Positions 1 through 8,053 are shown, counted from the first letter of the stretch. The stretch is DNA of 64,000 bases from Nitrospirillum amazonense (GCF_007828035.1 NZ_VITV01000002.1:372001-436000); one strand, 5' to 3'. Notes: generated by a model from the sequence alone, not told the origin. A program made the numbers and translations.

Positions 1-1067
1 CCTAGGCGGTCCAGCGCCTCCGCCGCCAGCGCCCGCGTCAGGTCGCCGGCGGGCAGGGCGCGGCCCAGGCGCGCCGCTTGGCCGGCCCACTGGTTGGTGA
101 AGTCGCCGGACCCGGCCGCCTCGGCCCGGGCGCGCAAGGGTGCCAGGGCGCCACCGGCGGTGGGGAAGGCGGTGGGCGCGGCGGACAGGGGACCGACCTC
201 GCGCATCAGGCGGTTGATGAGGCCGCGCGCGGGGCGGCCGGTGAACAGGTTGGTCAGGGCGGTACCGTCATCCGTGGCGCTTTCCAACGCCTGGCGGTGC
301 ACCTCGGGTATCTTGATCTCTGGACAGAACAGATAGGCGGTGCCGAGCTGCACGGCGGAGGCGCCCAGGGCCAGGGCGGCCACGATTCCGCGCGCATCCG
401 CGATGCCGCCGGTGGCGATGACGGGGACCGAGACGGCGTCCGTCACCTGAGGCACCAGGGCGAAGGTGCCGACTTGCGTCGCCATGTCGTCCGACAGGAA
501 GTTGCCCCGGTGGCCGCCGGCCTCCAGTCCCATGGCGATGACGGCGTCGACGCCGTGATGTTCCAGCCAGCGCGCCTCCGCCACCGTGGTGGCCGAGGCG
601 ATGACCTTGGCGCCGGTGGCCTTCACCCGCTCCACCAGCAGCTTGCCGGGCAGGCCGAAATGGAAGCTGACCACCGCCGGCTTCACCTCCTCGATCAGGG
701 CGCAGAAATCGGCGTCGAAGGGTGTGCGGCCGCCGACCGGAGGCGTGTCGGCGGGATCAAGGCCCAACTCGACATAATAAGGTGCCAGCCGGGCGCGCCA
801 GGCCATCAGGCGGGCCGGGTCCGGCACCGGCGGGGTGTGGCAGAAGAAGTTGAGGTTGAAGGGCCGGCTGGTGCCGTGCCGCACCTCGGCCACCGCGGCC
901 TTCAGGCCGTCCAGGGTGTACTGGGCGCCGGGCAGGGCGCCCAGCCCGCCCGCCGCGCTGACTGCCACCGCCATGGCCGGCGTGCTGGCGTTGGCCATGG
1001 GCGCCTGCAGGATGGGATGATCGATGCCGAACAGGTCCAGGATACGGCGGTCGGGCCAGGCGGTCAT
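1..1067 (-). CDS. Nitronate monooxygenase (2-nitropropane dioxygenase family), 3' end cut by window
   Basis: Flavoprotein that oxidises alkyl nitronates, usually seen as a cytoplasmic detoxification enzyme. Reading from the ATG at 1067, the frame stays open for 355 codons to the window edge. It shows the family's N-terminal ILQAPMAN stretch, a central GLEAGGHRGNF motif with the conserved His, and the flavin-phosphate-type segments VIATGGIAD and LGASAVQLGTAYL. Family members are about 320-360 residues, so only a few C-terminal residues should be missing. It appears to be a single-gene unit; the 257 bases upstream hold no convincing gene. Family is clear; substrate is inferred. Confidence 0.88.
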   Translation of the reverse strand, partial: MTAWPDRRILDLFGIDHPILQAPMANASTPAMAVAVSAAGGLGALPGAQYTLDGLKAAVAEVRHGTSRPFNLNFFCHTPPVPDPARLMAWRARLAPYYVELGLDPADTPPVGGRTPFDADFCALIEEVKPAVVSFHFGLPGKLLVERVKATGAKVIASATTVAEARWLEHHGVDAVIAMGLEAGGHRGNFLSDDMATQVGTFALVPQVTDAVSVPVIATGGIADARGIVAALALGASAVQLGTAYLFCPEIKIPEVHRQALESATDDGTALTNLFTGRPARGLINRLMREVGPLSAAPTAFPTAGGALAPLRARAEAAGSGDFTNQWAGQAARLGRALPAGDLTRALAAEALDRL

Positions 1068-1324
1068 GGGGCACGCTCCCTCGGTCGGTGGCGACATGCC
1101 CGGGATGTGGGCCCCAAGCCTGTGTCCCCAAGCATGTATGGCTTCCGCCGTCAGCTTGCCATGGATGAGGTGGCCGTCGGCGGCGAAATCGGTTGGATAT
1201 CCTCAAGACAATGGCGTGAAGACGCGGCGGATGAGGCCGGCGATCTCCGCCACATGGGCTTCCGGCGTAAAGCGGTACACCGCGCCTGGGCCTAGCGTAC
1301 TTAGCGCCCTGCCAGTAACGTGTC

Positions 1325-1537
1325 TTAGTAATGCGGCGGCGGCTTTTCGTCCTGGGGGGAAGGGCGCCAGCCTCCCTCCGCCTCCTGCAGGCGGGCCAGC
1401 AGCCGGCGCACGCGGGCGGTCAGCATGTCGATCATCTGGCCCTGGTCCGCCACCACTTGGGACAGTTCCTCCGCCATGCGCTCATGGTGGGTGATGCGCA
1501 TCTCCAGGTCGATAAGGCGCTGTTCGACGGAATCCAT
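1325..1537 (-). CDS. slyX: SlyX family protein
   Basis: A 70-residue protein with the full SlyX pattern: a predicted coiled coil over roughly residues 4-53 with regular Leu/Ile/Val heptads, followed by a disordered tail ending in the signature PPPHY. Its molecular role is not firmly known in any species; in Escherichia coli slyX lies next to the FKBP isomerase gene slyD. Here it stands alone between the nitronate monooxygenase and an AraC regulator. An AGGA sequence lies about 9 bases before the ATG. Confidence 0.85.
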   Translation of the reverse strand: MDSVEQRLIDLEMRITHHERMAEELSQVVADQGQMIDMLTARVRRLLARLQEAEGGWRPSPQDEKPPPHY

Positions 1538-1628
1538 AGGGGTGGGTCCTAAAGGGATGATGGCGCCTCTATAGCACCACGGGCCCCGGGACCTCTCGAG
1601 ATTATTTTGCCGGTGTCGGATGGGCCGA

Positions 1629-2315
1629 TCAGGCGGCCTGCGGTTCGCCGGTTGCCGTCGCGTCGGCTCGCGGATCAGGGCGCTGATCGGGGTATTCCTG
1701 CTGCACGCGACGCCGCCAGGCTGCCGGCGTCACCCCCATGGTCTGCCGGAACAGCCGCGTCAGGTGCGCCTGGTCGGCCAAGCCACAGGTCAGCGCGATG
1801 TGGGAGAGCGGTTCCGTCGTGCTCGTCATCAGGTGCTTGGCCTGTTCCATGCGCCGATGGATGACGTATTGGGTGAAGGGCACACCGAAGGTGATGCGGA
1901 AGGCGCGCGAGAAATAGCTGGTGCTGAGGCGGACCAGCACCGCCACGTCACGGATGCGGATGGGCGCGGCCAAATGGTCATGGATGTAGGTTTCGACCCG
2001 GCGCGTCTGCCAAGGCACCAAGCTGCCGGCGAGCGGCGGCGCATCGACCGTCAGGTCGCGCAGCATATCCGCCGCCCGCTGCAGGCAGGTGGCCGCGGCG
2101 GCGCTGTCATTGTCCAGGAGAGTCAGGGCGTTGCGCAGCAAGATGGAAATCTCATCCCGGCGCCGCGCGCAAGCGGTGGCGGGCCCCGGTACGACGGTCA
2201 GCATGATTTCATCCCCGGATTGATCCCGGACCATTGTCGGCACTTTTGCCGGCCGCTGTCGAATAAATGAGTGCAAATCGGTGCAAGCCGACGGCAGCCG
2301 AACGCCACTGGCCAT
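1629..2315 (-). CDS. AraC family transcriptional regulator
   Basis: A 228-residue DNA-binding protein whose last ~115 residues form a typical AraC double helix-turn-helix: VETYIHDHLAAPIRIRDVA, then SYFSRAFRITFGVPFTQYV, a second helix set around LSHIALTCGLADQAHLTRLF, and the end motif GVTPAAWRR. The N-terminal ~100 residues lack a recognisable cupin ligand domain, so the signal is unknown. The start is uncertain, with internal Met codons near residues 28 and 38. It is monocistronic and its target is not indicated by neighbours. Confidence 0.8.
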   Translation of the reverse strand: MASGVRLPSACTDLHSFIRQRPAKVPTMVRDQSGDEIMLTVVPGPATACARRRDEISILLRNALTLLDNDSAAAATCLQRAADMLRDLTVDAPPLAGSLVPWQTRRVETYIHDHLAAPIRIRDVAVLVRLSTSYFSRAFRITFGVPFTQYVIHRRMEQAKHLMTSTTEPLSHIALTCGLADQAHLTRLFRQTMGVTPAAWRRRVQQEYPDQRPDPRADATATGEPQAA

Positions 2316-2379
2316 ATCCTGTAAGGCTCAGCCCCTATTCCATACAATTTCCATAATCTTCATTATCGGTTTTTGGTAT

Positions 2380-2470
2380 GTAGGCGCAAAGTTAAACTGT
2401 CAGTCCAGAGCAAAGTAGAAGTGTCAGTCTTCCGGTTGGGTGGTGCCGGCTGGGAGGTTGGTGATGGGCT
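2380..2470. mobile_element. Possible insertion-sequence end remnant
   Basis: The stretch contains two copies of TGTCAGTC about 30 bases apart, separated by an AGAGCAAAGTAGAAG-type segment, in a patch whose composition differs from the flanks. Short subterminal repeats of this kind are typical of IS21-like element ends. No transposase fragment is present, so this is a weak call. Confidence 0.25.
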
Positions 2471-2489
2471 GGGTGACGAGGAACAGACA

Positions 2490-2528
2490 GACCAAGGGCG
2501 CCGGCCTAAATGACCGGCGCCCTTGGTC
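2490..2528 (-). terminator. Strong inverted repeat downstream of small stress-type gene
   Basis: The two 15-base arms (GACCAAGGGCGCCGG and its complement) pair perfectly around a 9-base loop. It lies 18 bases past the stop of the minus-strand gene at 2546. The U-tract on the minus strand is weak, so termination may be inefficient or the hairpin may stabilise the RNA. Confidence 0.6.
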
Positions 2529-2545
2529 GCTCATCAACGACACCG

Positions 2546-2782
2546 TCAGTGTTCGGAATCCTGCTTGGAAACGCTGGGGCGCAGCAGCCTGTCTTCTTCC
2601 CGTGCGTGGGCTTTGCCGCGCGCCTCGGCCTGTTCCAGGTCGCGGCCTTCCGGGCCATCGACGGCGTCGGCCGCCGCACGGGCCTTTTCCGCCACCTGGC
2701 CCGTCGCCACGAAGTCGCGGGCGTGCTTGTTGTAGGCACGGGTCGCGGTGCGGTTGCCCTCGCCTTCATTGCGGTTGGCCAT
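2546..2782 (-). CDS. Small hydrophilic protein, conserved in alphaproteobacteria
   Basis: A 78-residue, charged, predicted soluble protein beginning with a MANRNEGEGNRTATRAYN block and containing a Gln/Glu/Ala/Arg-rich helix. I recognise this as a type of small protein frequent near general-stress genes in alphaproteobacteria, but its function is unknown. It lies about 30 bases downstream of the next minus-strand gene (2811-3101) and upstream of a strong hairpin, so the two may be co-transcribed. Its placement close to ecfG suggests stress regulation (inference). Confidence 0.65.
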   Translation of the reverse strand: MANRNEGEGNRTATRAYNKHARDFVATGQVAEKARAAADAVDGPEGRDLEQAEARGKAHAREEDRLLRPSVSKQDSEH

Positions 2783-2810
2783 GGGATAATCCTTCCTTGA
2801 TAAGGCGGCG

Positions 2811-3101
2811 TCAGCCGACCTTGGCCGGCCCCGAGGGTACGGACACGTCGCCCAGCGCCACCAGGGCCGACTTGACCTCGGACAGCTGGTGGGCCGTCGT
2901 CGGCGGTAAATCGGTGGTCATGTTCTCCTCGCTCGCCACCATGAGCAGCTGAAGGTCATGTTCCCAATGGCGCAGCAGCAGGATCTTTTCTGCCCGGTTC
3001 AGGCGGTCGGTGACGACCAGGTCGTGCGGTGTCTCGAAATAACGGGACACGTCGCCCAGCAGCGTGTCGATATCTGGAAGGGCCTCATGTACGGCGGTCA
3101 T
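2811..3101 (-). CDS. Hypothetical protein
   Basis: A 96-residue predicted soluble, mostly helical protein with no domain I can name. It contains the segment LNRAEKILLLRHWEHDLQLL, followed by an acidic Met/Thr stretch and a helix around HQLSEVKSALVAL. It is probably co-transcribed with the small gene at 2546-2782. The intact frame, ATG start with a GGAG-type sequence just upstream, and syntenic position beside ecfG support a real gene. Function unknown. Confidence 0.6.
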   Translation of the reverse strand: MTAVHEALPDIDTLLGDVSRYFETPHDLVVTDRLNRAEKILLLRHWEHDLQLLMVASEENMTTDLPPTTAHQLSEVKSALVALGDVSVPSGPAKVG

Positions 3102-3143
3102 GATGCGTCTCCTTTCAAGGCATTCAAGGAAAGCTCCGGCCGG

Positions 3144-3299
3144 CTACACCCTGCCGGTCAGAACCAGCACCAGAACGACGATGAGCACGATGCTCAACAG
3201 GCCGCTGGGGCCGTAGCCCCAGCCGCGGCTGTAGGGCCAGCTGGGAATGGCCCCCAGCAGCAGCAGGACCAGGACAACAAGCAGGATGGTGCCGAGCAT
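3144..3299 (-). CDS. DUF3309 family small membrane protein
   Basis: A 51-residue protein starting at the ATG whose complement lies at 3297-3299. It has two hydrophobic segments (residues 4-18 and 33-48) joined by the conserved SWPYSRGWGYGPSG turn, which is diagnostic of DUF3309. Function is unknown; members are small inner-membrane proteins common in proteobacteria and often found near stress genes. A longer frame extends to 3485, but its added 62 residues are Arg/Pro-rich and look non-coding. GGAT-type ribosome binding sequence precedes the short start. Confidence 0.8.
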   Translation of the reverse strand: MLGTILLVVLVLLLLGAIPSWPYSRGWGYGPSGLLSIVLIVVLVLVLTGRV

Positions 3300-3357
3300 T
3301 GGGTGATCCTCCGTTAGGGACAGACTGTTTTTGCCCTTCTTGCCGGGGGCAGGTCCG

Positions 3358-3597
3358 TCAGGCGGCGATAGGGGGTACTGAGGCTTGATGGGAGGCCAAG
3401 ATCTCCAGGGAGGGCGCTGGCAGGGAGAGCGCCGGATGCGGCGCCCAACCGCCCTCCCCGGCTCCGTCCGCGACCGGGTGGGCATGCGCGCGGCGCTCGG
3501 CTAGGCGGAGGGGAGCGGGTCGCTGGGCCGCCAGCCACTGGGTGGACATGCGCTTCCACTGGTCGGCATCCCTTGACCAAGGTTTCCTGTCAGGCAC
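3358..3597 (-). CDS. Doubtful small ORF
   Basis: From a GTG start this frame gives 79 residues beginning PDRKPWSRDADQWKRMSTQW, with an AAGGA sequence about 10 bases upstream. The first 30 residues look protein-like, but the rest is Ala/Pro/His-rich and resembles translated high-G+C spacer. No family is recognised. If it is not real, 3300-3641 is simply the spacer between ecfG and the DUF3309 gene. Confidence 0.25.
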   Translation of the reverse strand: MPDRKPWSRDADQWKRMSTQWLAAQRPAPLRLAERRAHAHPVADGAGEGGWAPHPALSLPAPSLEILASHQASVPPIAA

Positions 3598-3641
3598 TTC
3601 ACCTAAATCCTTATGCCAAGTAATTGATTTCGCTTCGTATC

Positions 3642-4220
3642 TCAGTGACTGCTCACCGGATGGCTGGCATCCCAGGCGCTGGAGGTGGCCATGCCCGTGG
3701 GGGCGCCGAGGCCGGTGTCGCCCGGGTCCATGCCCATGATGTCGGCCAGCCGGGCCCGGCCACGGTTCACGCGGCTTTTGATGGTGCCCAGGGCACAGCC
3801 GCAGATTTCGGCCGCCTCTTCGTAGCTGGCGCCGGCGCCGCCCACCAGGACCAGCGCCTCGCGCTGTTCCACGGGCAGCTTCATCAGCGCCGCCTTGAGC
3901 TCGCGGCCGGCAATGCCCCATTCCTGCGCCGGACTGATGGTCAGCCGCGCGGTATGGATACCGTCCGGGTCGCCCACCTCGCGCTGCTGGTGCTTGGCGA
4001 CGGAATAGTAGCGGTTGCGCAGGATGGTGAAGAGCCAGGCACGCAAATTTGTGCCTGGGGTGAACTGGCCCGCATGGGACCAAGCGCGGACGATGGCATC
4101 CTGCACCAAGTCGTCGGTGTCGGCGGCGTTGTTGGTCAGCGACCGTGCAAAGGCCCGCATGGCGGGGATCAGCTTGACCAGTTCGTCACGAAAGGTGGGC
4201 GATGTCTCAGCGGATGGCAT
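3642..4220 (-). CDS. ecfG: EcfG-type RNA polymerase sigma factor (general stress response)
   Basis: A 192-residue group-4 sigma factor. Region 2 (about residues 10-75) contains NAADTDDLVQDAIVRAW and GTNLRAWLFTILRNRYYS; region 4 (about 105-165) contains LPVEQREALVLVGGAGASYEEAA and CGCALGTIKSRVNRGRARL. The sequence matches EcfG sigma factors, which direct the alphaproteobacterial general stress response and are normally held by NepR and released by PhyR. The first NepR-like gene lies divergently at 4672; no phyR is in the window. The tail after residue 165 is short and Gly/Ser-rich. Family assignment is confident. Confidence 0.88.
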   Translation of the reverse strand: MPSAETSPTFRDELVKLIPAMRAFARSLTNNAADTDDLVQDAIVRAWSHAGQFTPGTNLRAWLFTILRNRYYSVAKHQQREVGDPDGIHTARLTISPAQEWGIAGRELKAALMKLPVEQREALVLVGGAGASYEEAAEICGCALGTIKSRVNRGRARLADIMGMDPGDTGLGAPTGMATSSAWDASHPVSSH

Positions 4221-4671
4221 GGGTCACACCTTTTTGTGAAAGCCCGCTGCGATTTTATTCTTATTAAAGAAATCGCATGTGGATGCAGGCGATAATGGGT
4301 TCGGTAATTCCCCGAATTCGTCTGTCTTCTTGGGTCACTATAAGCAAATGCCGCCGCCAACGTCTCTCCGTATTTCGGGAAAATCCCTAGGTTTATCGCT
4401 GTATTTATTCGGTCTACTTAACGGATGGGCTATGACCATCCGATTATGCAACATGCCGCCCTGATAAGGGCTGGGCTAGTCTGTTCAAAGGAGGGGAAGG
4501 GAAATTTTGCGGTACCGGCTGGCCCCTGCCCTACGTCCATCGCCGCAGTCGCCTGCCGCCCGGCTTACACGGGAAGGGCGGCTATCCCGTTGCCACATTG
4601 GAACAAAGCCGCCGCTGGCCGCTTTAGTCATGGTGCGAAGGGCATAGGCCCAGGCTTTTGGGAAGGATGTC
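4221..4671. other. Divergent spacer between ecfG and NepR-like gene
   Basis: About 450 bases with no supported gene. The first 260 bases are clearly more A+T-rich than the flanks, as expected of a promoter region for ecfG. The right end holds a candidate EcfG promoter for the NepR-like gene. Short open frames here have no family resemblance. Confidence 0.6.
4600..4625 (+). promoter_or_regulatory. Candidate EcfG-dependent promoter
   Basis: GGAAC at 4600-4604 is followed after 17 bases by CTTT at 4622-4625. The known EcfG consensus is GGAAC, 16-17 bases, CGTT, so the -35 is perfect and the -10 has one mismatch. It lies about 47 bases before the NepR-like start, fitting autoregulation of the stress circuit. 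Confidence 0.5.
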
Positions 4672-4899
4672 ATGACCAAGCGGCAGAAAAGCATTGAGTT
4701 TCAGCGCACTCCGGCTCTGACCCCCGTTGTGGCGGCGGGATTTTCGACGGCGGCGGCCTATGCCACCCCCCTCGACATCGTCCAAGACGCGGTGGATGAA
4801 CGGATCCGGGAGATGTTCTGTGACGCCGTTGCCGAGCCCCTGCCGCCCGAGATCCACGCCCTGCTCGCCCATTTGCAGGGGAAAACCCTGCTGCATTGA
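4672..4899 (+). CDS. NepR-like anti-sigma factor
   Basis: A 75-residue protein. Residues 41-70 match the NepR core: RIREMFCDAVAEPLP followed by HALLAHLQG, comparable with the known pattern R-x-M-Y-x-x-V-x-x-E-P-V-P...LL..L. NepR proteins bind EcfG sigma factors and block them until phosphorylated PhyR competes. The N-terminal 40 residues are variable, as in the family. It is divergent from ecfG rather than in an operon with it. The family call rests on a short motif, so moderate confidence. A GAAGGA sequence precedes the ATG. Confidence 0.65.
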   Translation: MTKRQKSIEFQRTPALTPVVAAGFSTAAAYATPLDIVQDAVDERIREMFCDAVAEPLPPEIHALLAHLQGKTLLH

Positions 4900-4932
4900 G
4901 CCGTCCCTTACCCCGGCGGCTCCTGAAAACCG

Positions 4933-4965
4933 AAAGGCCGGTCCCGTCGCGGGGGCCGGCCTTTT
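4933..4965 (+). terminator. Rho-independent terminator after NepR-like gene
   Basis: AAAGGCCGG and CCGGCCTTTT arms with additional GTCCC/GGGGG pairing around a short loop, ending in TTTT. It lies 34 bases after the stop codon. Confidence 0.85.
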
Positions 4966-5016
4966 CACGTTGGGGTATTGGGCAGGGGGTATCGGGCCGG
5001 GGGTATCGGGCCGGGC

Positions 5017-5568
5017 TCAGCGTGTATGCCGGCCCTCACCCACCTCCTCGATGATTTTGGCGACAAAGGCCGGCAGGTCGTCCGGGGACCGGCTGGTGAT
5101 GACGCCGTTGTCCACCACCACCTCTTCGTCCACCCAGTCGCCGCCGGCGTTCTCGACGTCCTTGCGTATGGACTTGTAGGAGGTGACGCGGCGGCCGCGC
5201 AGGGCGTCGGCCTCCACCAGCAGCCAAGGGCCGTGACAAATGGCCGCCACCACCTTGCCACTGTCCAGAAAACCCGTGACGCGGCTCATGGCGTCCGGGT
5301 TCACCCGCAGCAGGTCGGGATTGATCTGGCCGCCGGGCAGCACCACGGCCTGATAATCCTCCACCTTGGCGTCGGCGATGCGCAGGTCGGCCTCCACCGT
5401 CTCGCCCCAGTCGGTATGGTCCCAGCCGCGGATAGGCTTGCCGTCCGGGGTGGCCACGTCCACCTTGGCACCGGCTTTGCGCAGCTCATCCCGAGGGACG
5501 GTCAGTTCGGATTGCTCAAAGCCGTTGGCGGCCAGAATCAGGATGCGGGCGTCGTGGATATCGGCCAT
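5017..5568 (-). CDS. DJ-1/PfpI family protein (YhbO/PfpI-type)
   Basis: A 183-residue cytoplasmic protein with the class I glutamine amidotransferase-like fold. The nucleophile elbow is visible as VAAICHGPWLL (Cys-His), with an upstream VLPGGQINPD segment and a Glu in the N-terminal GFEQSEL motif, giving the Glu/Cys/His set of the PfpI subfamily. Homologues such as YhbO and YajL act in glyoxal or stress protection; the exact reaction is debated. The start at 5568 is preferred over a 181-codon extension that overlaps the next gene. It heads no obvious operon but follows the same-strand SRPBCC gene by 68 bases. Confidence 0.9.
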   Translation of the reverse strand: MADIHDARILILAANGFEQSELTVPRDELRKAGAKVDVATPDGKPIRGWDHTDWGETVEADLRIADAKVEDYQAVVLPGGQINPDLLRVNPDAMSRVTGFLDSGKVVAAICHGPWLLVEADALRGRRVTSYKSIRKDVENAGGDWVDEEVVVDNGVITSRSPDDLPAFVAKIIEEVGEGRHTR

Positions 5569-5636
5569 AACCGGCGTTCCTTTTGCTGAGGGGGTGTCGC
5601 CCGAACAACCCCTGCCCGTCCCCACCGGTTCCCCGC

Positions 5637-6170
5637 CTATTGGGGCATCGCCTGCGCCCGCGCCAGATAATCGTCCAACTGGTCCAGTGTGCCGCCCCAG
5701 CCCTGGCGCATGCTCTCGGCCCCGGCGGCGAAGGTCGCCTCCTCCTCCGCCGTCGCGTCGACCGGCACGGCGGTACAGTCCAGGCGGGTGCCGCCCTCGT
5801 CCACGATGAAGGCCGTGGTACTCAGCATCTCCAGGGGCCAGGTGGGGCTCATGGGATGGCGCACCGGCGTGCCATCGGCGTCGGTGAAGGAGACGAGGAA
5901 GGACATCAAGCCTGGCGTCGATGGTGTGGGCGCCGTGATGTCGCGGAAGGTCCACTTGCCCCACATGGTGAAATCGCCGGCCCCCGCCGGCGGCTTCATG
6001 CCGTAGAAGAAGGTCCCGCCGGGCCGCAGGTCCAGATCGCCGCGCACCCAGGTAAAGCCCTTGGGGCCCCACCACAGACGCAACCGCTCCGGCTCCGTAT
6101 AGGCGGACCACAGCAGGCAGGGGCTGGCGGCGAAGCGGCGGGAAATACGGAATTCTGGCATCTCGGTCAT
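5637..6170 (-). CDS. SRPBCC (AHSA1-like) domain protein
   Basis: A 177-residue single-domain protein of the START/SRPBCC superfamily, AHSA1 branch. It shows the family start FRISRRFAASPCLLWSAYTEPE, the WWGPKGFT motif, LRPGGTFFYGM, and the closing helix QGWGGTLDQLDDYLA. Such proteins bind small hydrophobic ligands and often sit beside ECF42 sigma factors together with YCII and VOC proteins, as here. It is followed closely by the VOC gene upstream on the same strand (34 bases), suggesting one transcript with it. Ligand unknown. Confidence 0.87.
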   Translation of the reverse strand: MTEMPEFRISRRFAASPCLLWSAYTEPERLRLWWGPKGFTWVRGDLDLRPGGTFFYGMKPPAGAGDFTMWGKWTFRDITAPTPSTPGLMSFLVSFTDADGTPVRHPMSPTWPLEMLSTTAFIVDEGGTRLDCTAVPVDATAEEEATFAAGAESMRQGWGGTLDQLDDYLARAQAMPQ

Positions 6171-6204
6171 GGTGCCGGGTTCCTATGCTATCGTAGGTCG
6201 GGCG

Positions 6205-6675
6205 TCAGCCGGCTTGGCCGGCGGCCAGCGGGCACGGCTCCCCGGGTGCCGCCAACGGATGGGCGAAGCTCCACAGGTGGCCGAAGGGATCGGCCACCTG
6301 GCCGTAGCGGGCGCCCCAGAAGGCGTCCATGGCCGGCATGGTGACCGTGGCGCCCGCGGCCACCGCCCGCTCCATGGCGGCGTCGCAGTTGGGCACCTCC
6401 AGATGCAGGACCGCGCTGGTGCCCTTCAGCAGATCCGGCGGGGCGCTGGTACCACCGTGCTCCGCCCGGTATTCGGGAAAGTCGTCGCGTAGGAACAGGC
6501 GGGCGCCGTTCACGCGGATTTCCGCGTGCAGCAAGCGGTGGCCGTCCTCGGCCGGCATGCGGAACACCTCCTCCGCGCCCAGGCCCTGGACGTAGAAGGC
6601 CAGCGCCGCCTTGGCGTCGGCGACCACCAGATGGGGGATGACGCCCTGCTGAATGGGCTGAACCGTATCGGACAT
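6205..6675 (-). CDS. VOC family protein (PhnB-like glyoxalase fold)
   Basis: A 156-residue vicinal-oxygen-chelate protein. The PhnB-like layout is seen in IPHLVVADAKAALAFYVQGLGAEEVFRM at the start, LFLRDDFPE in the middle, and DAFWGARYGQVADPFGHLWSFA near the end. This subgroup often lacks the full metal ligand set of glyoxalase I, so activity cannot be stated. It lies in the same-strand run after the ECF42 sigma factor gene, a position common for the family. Confidence 0.87.
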   Translation of the reverse strand: MSDTVQPIQQGVIPHLVVADAKAALAFYVQGLGAEEVFRMPAEDGHRLLHAEIRVNGARLFLRDDFPEYRAEHGGTSAPPDLLKGTSAVLHLEVPNCDAAMERAVAAGATVTMPAMDAFWGARYGQVADPFGHLWSFAHPLAAPGEPCPLAAGQAG

Positions 6676-6778
6676 GGTTGTGCTCTCCCGTTTTTAACTG
6701 CGTCGGCCACGCGGGGACGCGGGCTTGCCCTAAGGACGGCGGCCGCATTCCCGTCCCGACAGGGGACCGCAATTTTTT

Positions 6779-8053
6779 TCAGGACGGCGCGGCATCCCGC
6801 ACCAGCCGGTCCAGGTGCTGGCGGATGTGGGCGGCCTCCGCCGGCGTGTGGGCCAGGGCGATGGCGCGATCGAAGGCCACCCGCGCCTCCGCCGTGCGGC
6901 CCAGCTGGGTTAGATAGGCGCCCTTCACCCCGAAGAAGTGGAAGTAGCCCGCCAGCCGCTCGCCCAGGGGCTCGATCATGGCCAGGGCCGCCGCCGGCCC
7001 CCGCACCTTGGCCGTGGCGACGGAGCGGTTCAGCGTCACCACCGGCGAGGGCTGGATGTGTTCCAGCGTGGCGTACAGCAGGTCGATCTGCGTCCAGTCC
7101 GTCTCGGCCGCCGTGGCCGCCCGGGCATGCAGGGCGGAGATGGCCGCTTGCACCAGGTAGGGGGTGGGCTGGCCGTGGCGCATGGCCTTGTCGATCAGGG
7201 CTAGGCCCTCCGCGATCATGGGGGCGTTCCAGCGGCCGCGGTCCTGGTCCTCCAGTAGCACCAGGTTGCCCTCACTGTCGAAGCGGGCGGCGGATCGCGC
7301 CTGTTGCAGCAGCATCAGCGCCAGCAGGCCCATGATCTCCGGTTCCGACGGGAACAGGCGCAGCAGCAGGCGGGCCAGGCGGATGGCTTCATGCGTCAGG
7401 GGTGCCCGGCGTTCCGTCGTGTCGCCGCCGGCGGAATAGCCCTCGTTGAACAGCAGGTACAGCATGGCGGCGACGGCGCCCAGGCGGGCCACCCGCTCCG
7501 GCGCGCCGGGGGTTTCGAAGGGCACGCCCGACCGGGTGATGCGCGCCTTGGCCCGGGTGATGCGCTGTTCCATGGCGCTGTCGCTGACCAGGAAGGCGCG
7601 CGCGATCTCCGCCACGCTGAGGCCGGAGACGATGCGCAGGGCCACGGCGATCTGCTGCGTGGCCGGCAGGTCCGGCGGGCAGCAGATGAACAGCAGGCGC
7701 AGGATGTCGTCGCGGTAGCCGGCGCCGTCCAGGCGTTCCGCCAGTTCGGCCTCGGCATCCCCCTCCCCGCCATCGCCATCGGCCAGCGTGTCCTCGTCCG
7801 GCAGGGGTTGCTGGCGCGCCAGGCGGCGCACCGTGTCCAGGGTGGCGTTCCGTCCGACGAAGATCAGCCAGGCGGCGGGATCGCGCGGCGGACCATTGCG
7901 CGGCCATGCCTTCAACGCCCGCAGGGATGCCTCCTGGAATGCCTCCTCCGCTGTGTCCAGGTCGCGGAAATAGCGCAGCAAGGCCCCCATCGCCTGGGGC
8001 CGGGCGGCCGTCAGCGCGGTGTTGATCCAGGCCATGTCCGCGGCCTCGGCCAT
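6779..8053 (-). CDS. ECF42-group RNA polymerase sigma factor with long C-terminal extension
   Basis: A 424-residue sigma factor. Region 2 is around residues 15-85 (DTAEEAFQEASLRALKAW), region 4 around 125-190 (QQIAVALRIVSGLSVAEIARAFLVS and the MEQRITRAKARI helix). The remaining ~230 residues, starting with the family motif LLFNEGYSA, form the helical, TPR-like extension that defines ECF42 and is thought to replace an anti-sigma factor. The ATG at 8053 gives the usual N-terminus; a 63-codon extension overlaps the YCII gene. The stop of that gene is only 4 bases upstream, so the two are co-transcribed. Confidence 0.9.
   Translation of the reverse strand: MAEAADMAWINTALTAARPQAMGALLRYFRDLDTAEEAFQEASLRALKAWPRNGPPRDPAAWLIFVGRNATLDTVRRLARQQPLPDEDTLADGDGGEGDAEAELAERLDGAGYRDDILRLLFICCPPDLPATQQIAVALRIVSGLSVAEIARAFLVSDSAMEQRITRAKARITRSGVPFETPGAPERVARLGAVAAMLYLLFNEGYSAGGDTTERRAPLTHEAIRLARLLLRLFPSEPEIMGLLALMLLQQARSAARFDSEGNLVLLEDQDRGRWNAPMIAEGLALIDKAMRHGQPTPYLVQAAISALHARAATAAETDWTQIDLLYATLEHIQPSPVVTLNRSVATAKVRGPAAALAMIEPLGERLAGYFHFFGVKGAYLTQLGRTAEARVAFDRAIALAHTPAEAAHIRQHLDRLVRDAAPS

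Noticed and set aside
1203-1324. Short minus-strand frame ending in YRFTPEAHVAEIAGLIRRVF-like sequence
   Set aside because: The ~25-40 residues look somewhat protein-like, but there is no good start, it runs out of the slyX frame, and no family is recognised. It could be a decayed 3' end, but the support is too weak to list.
4985-5015. Direct repeat of GTATCGGGCCGGG near the end of the PfpI-type gene
   Set aside because: Only two copies of a short G-rich unit just past the stop; no function can be inferred.
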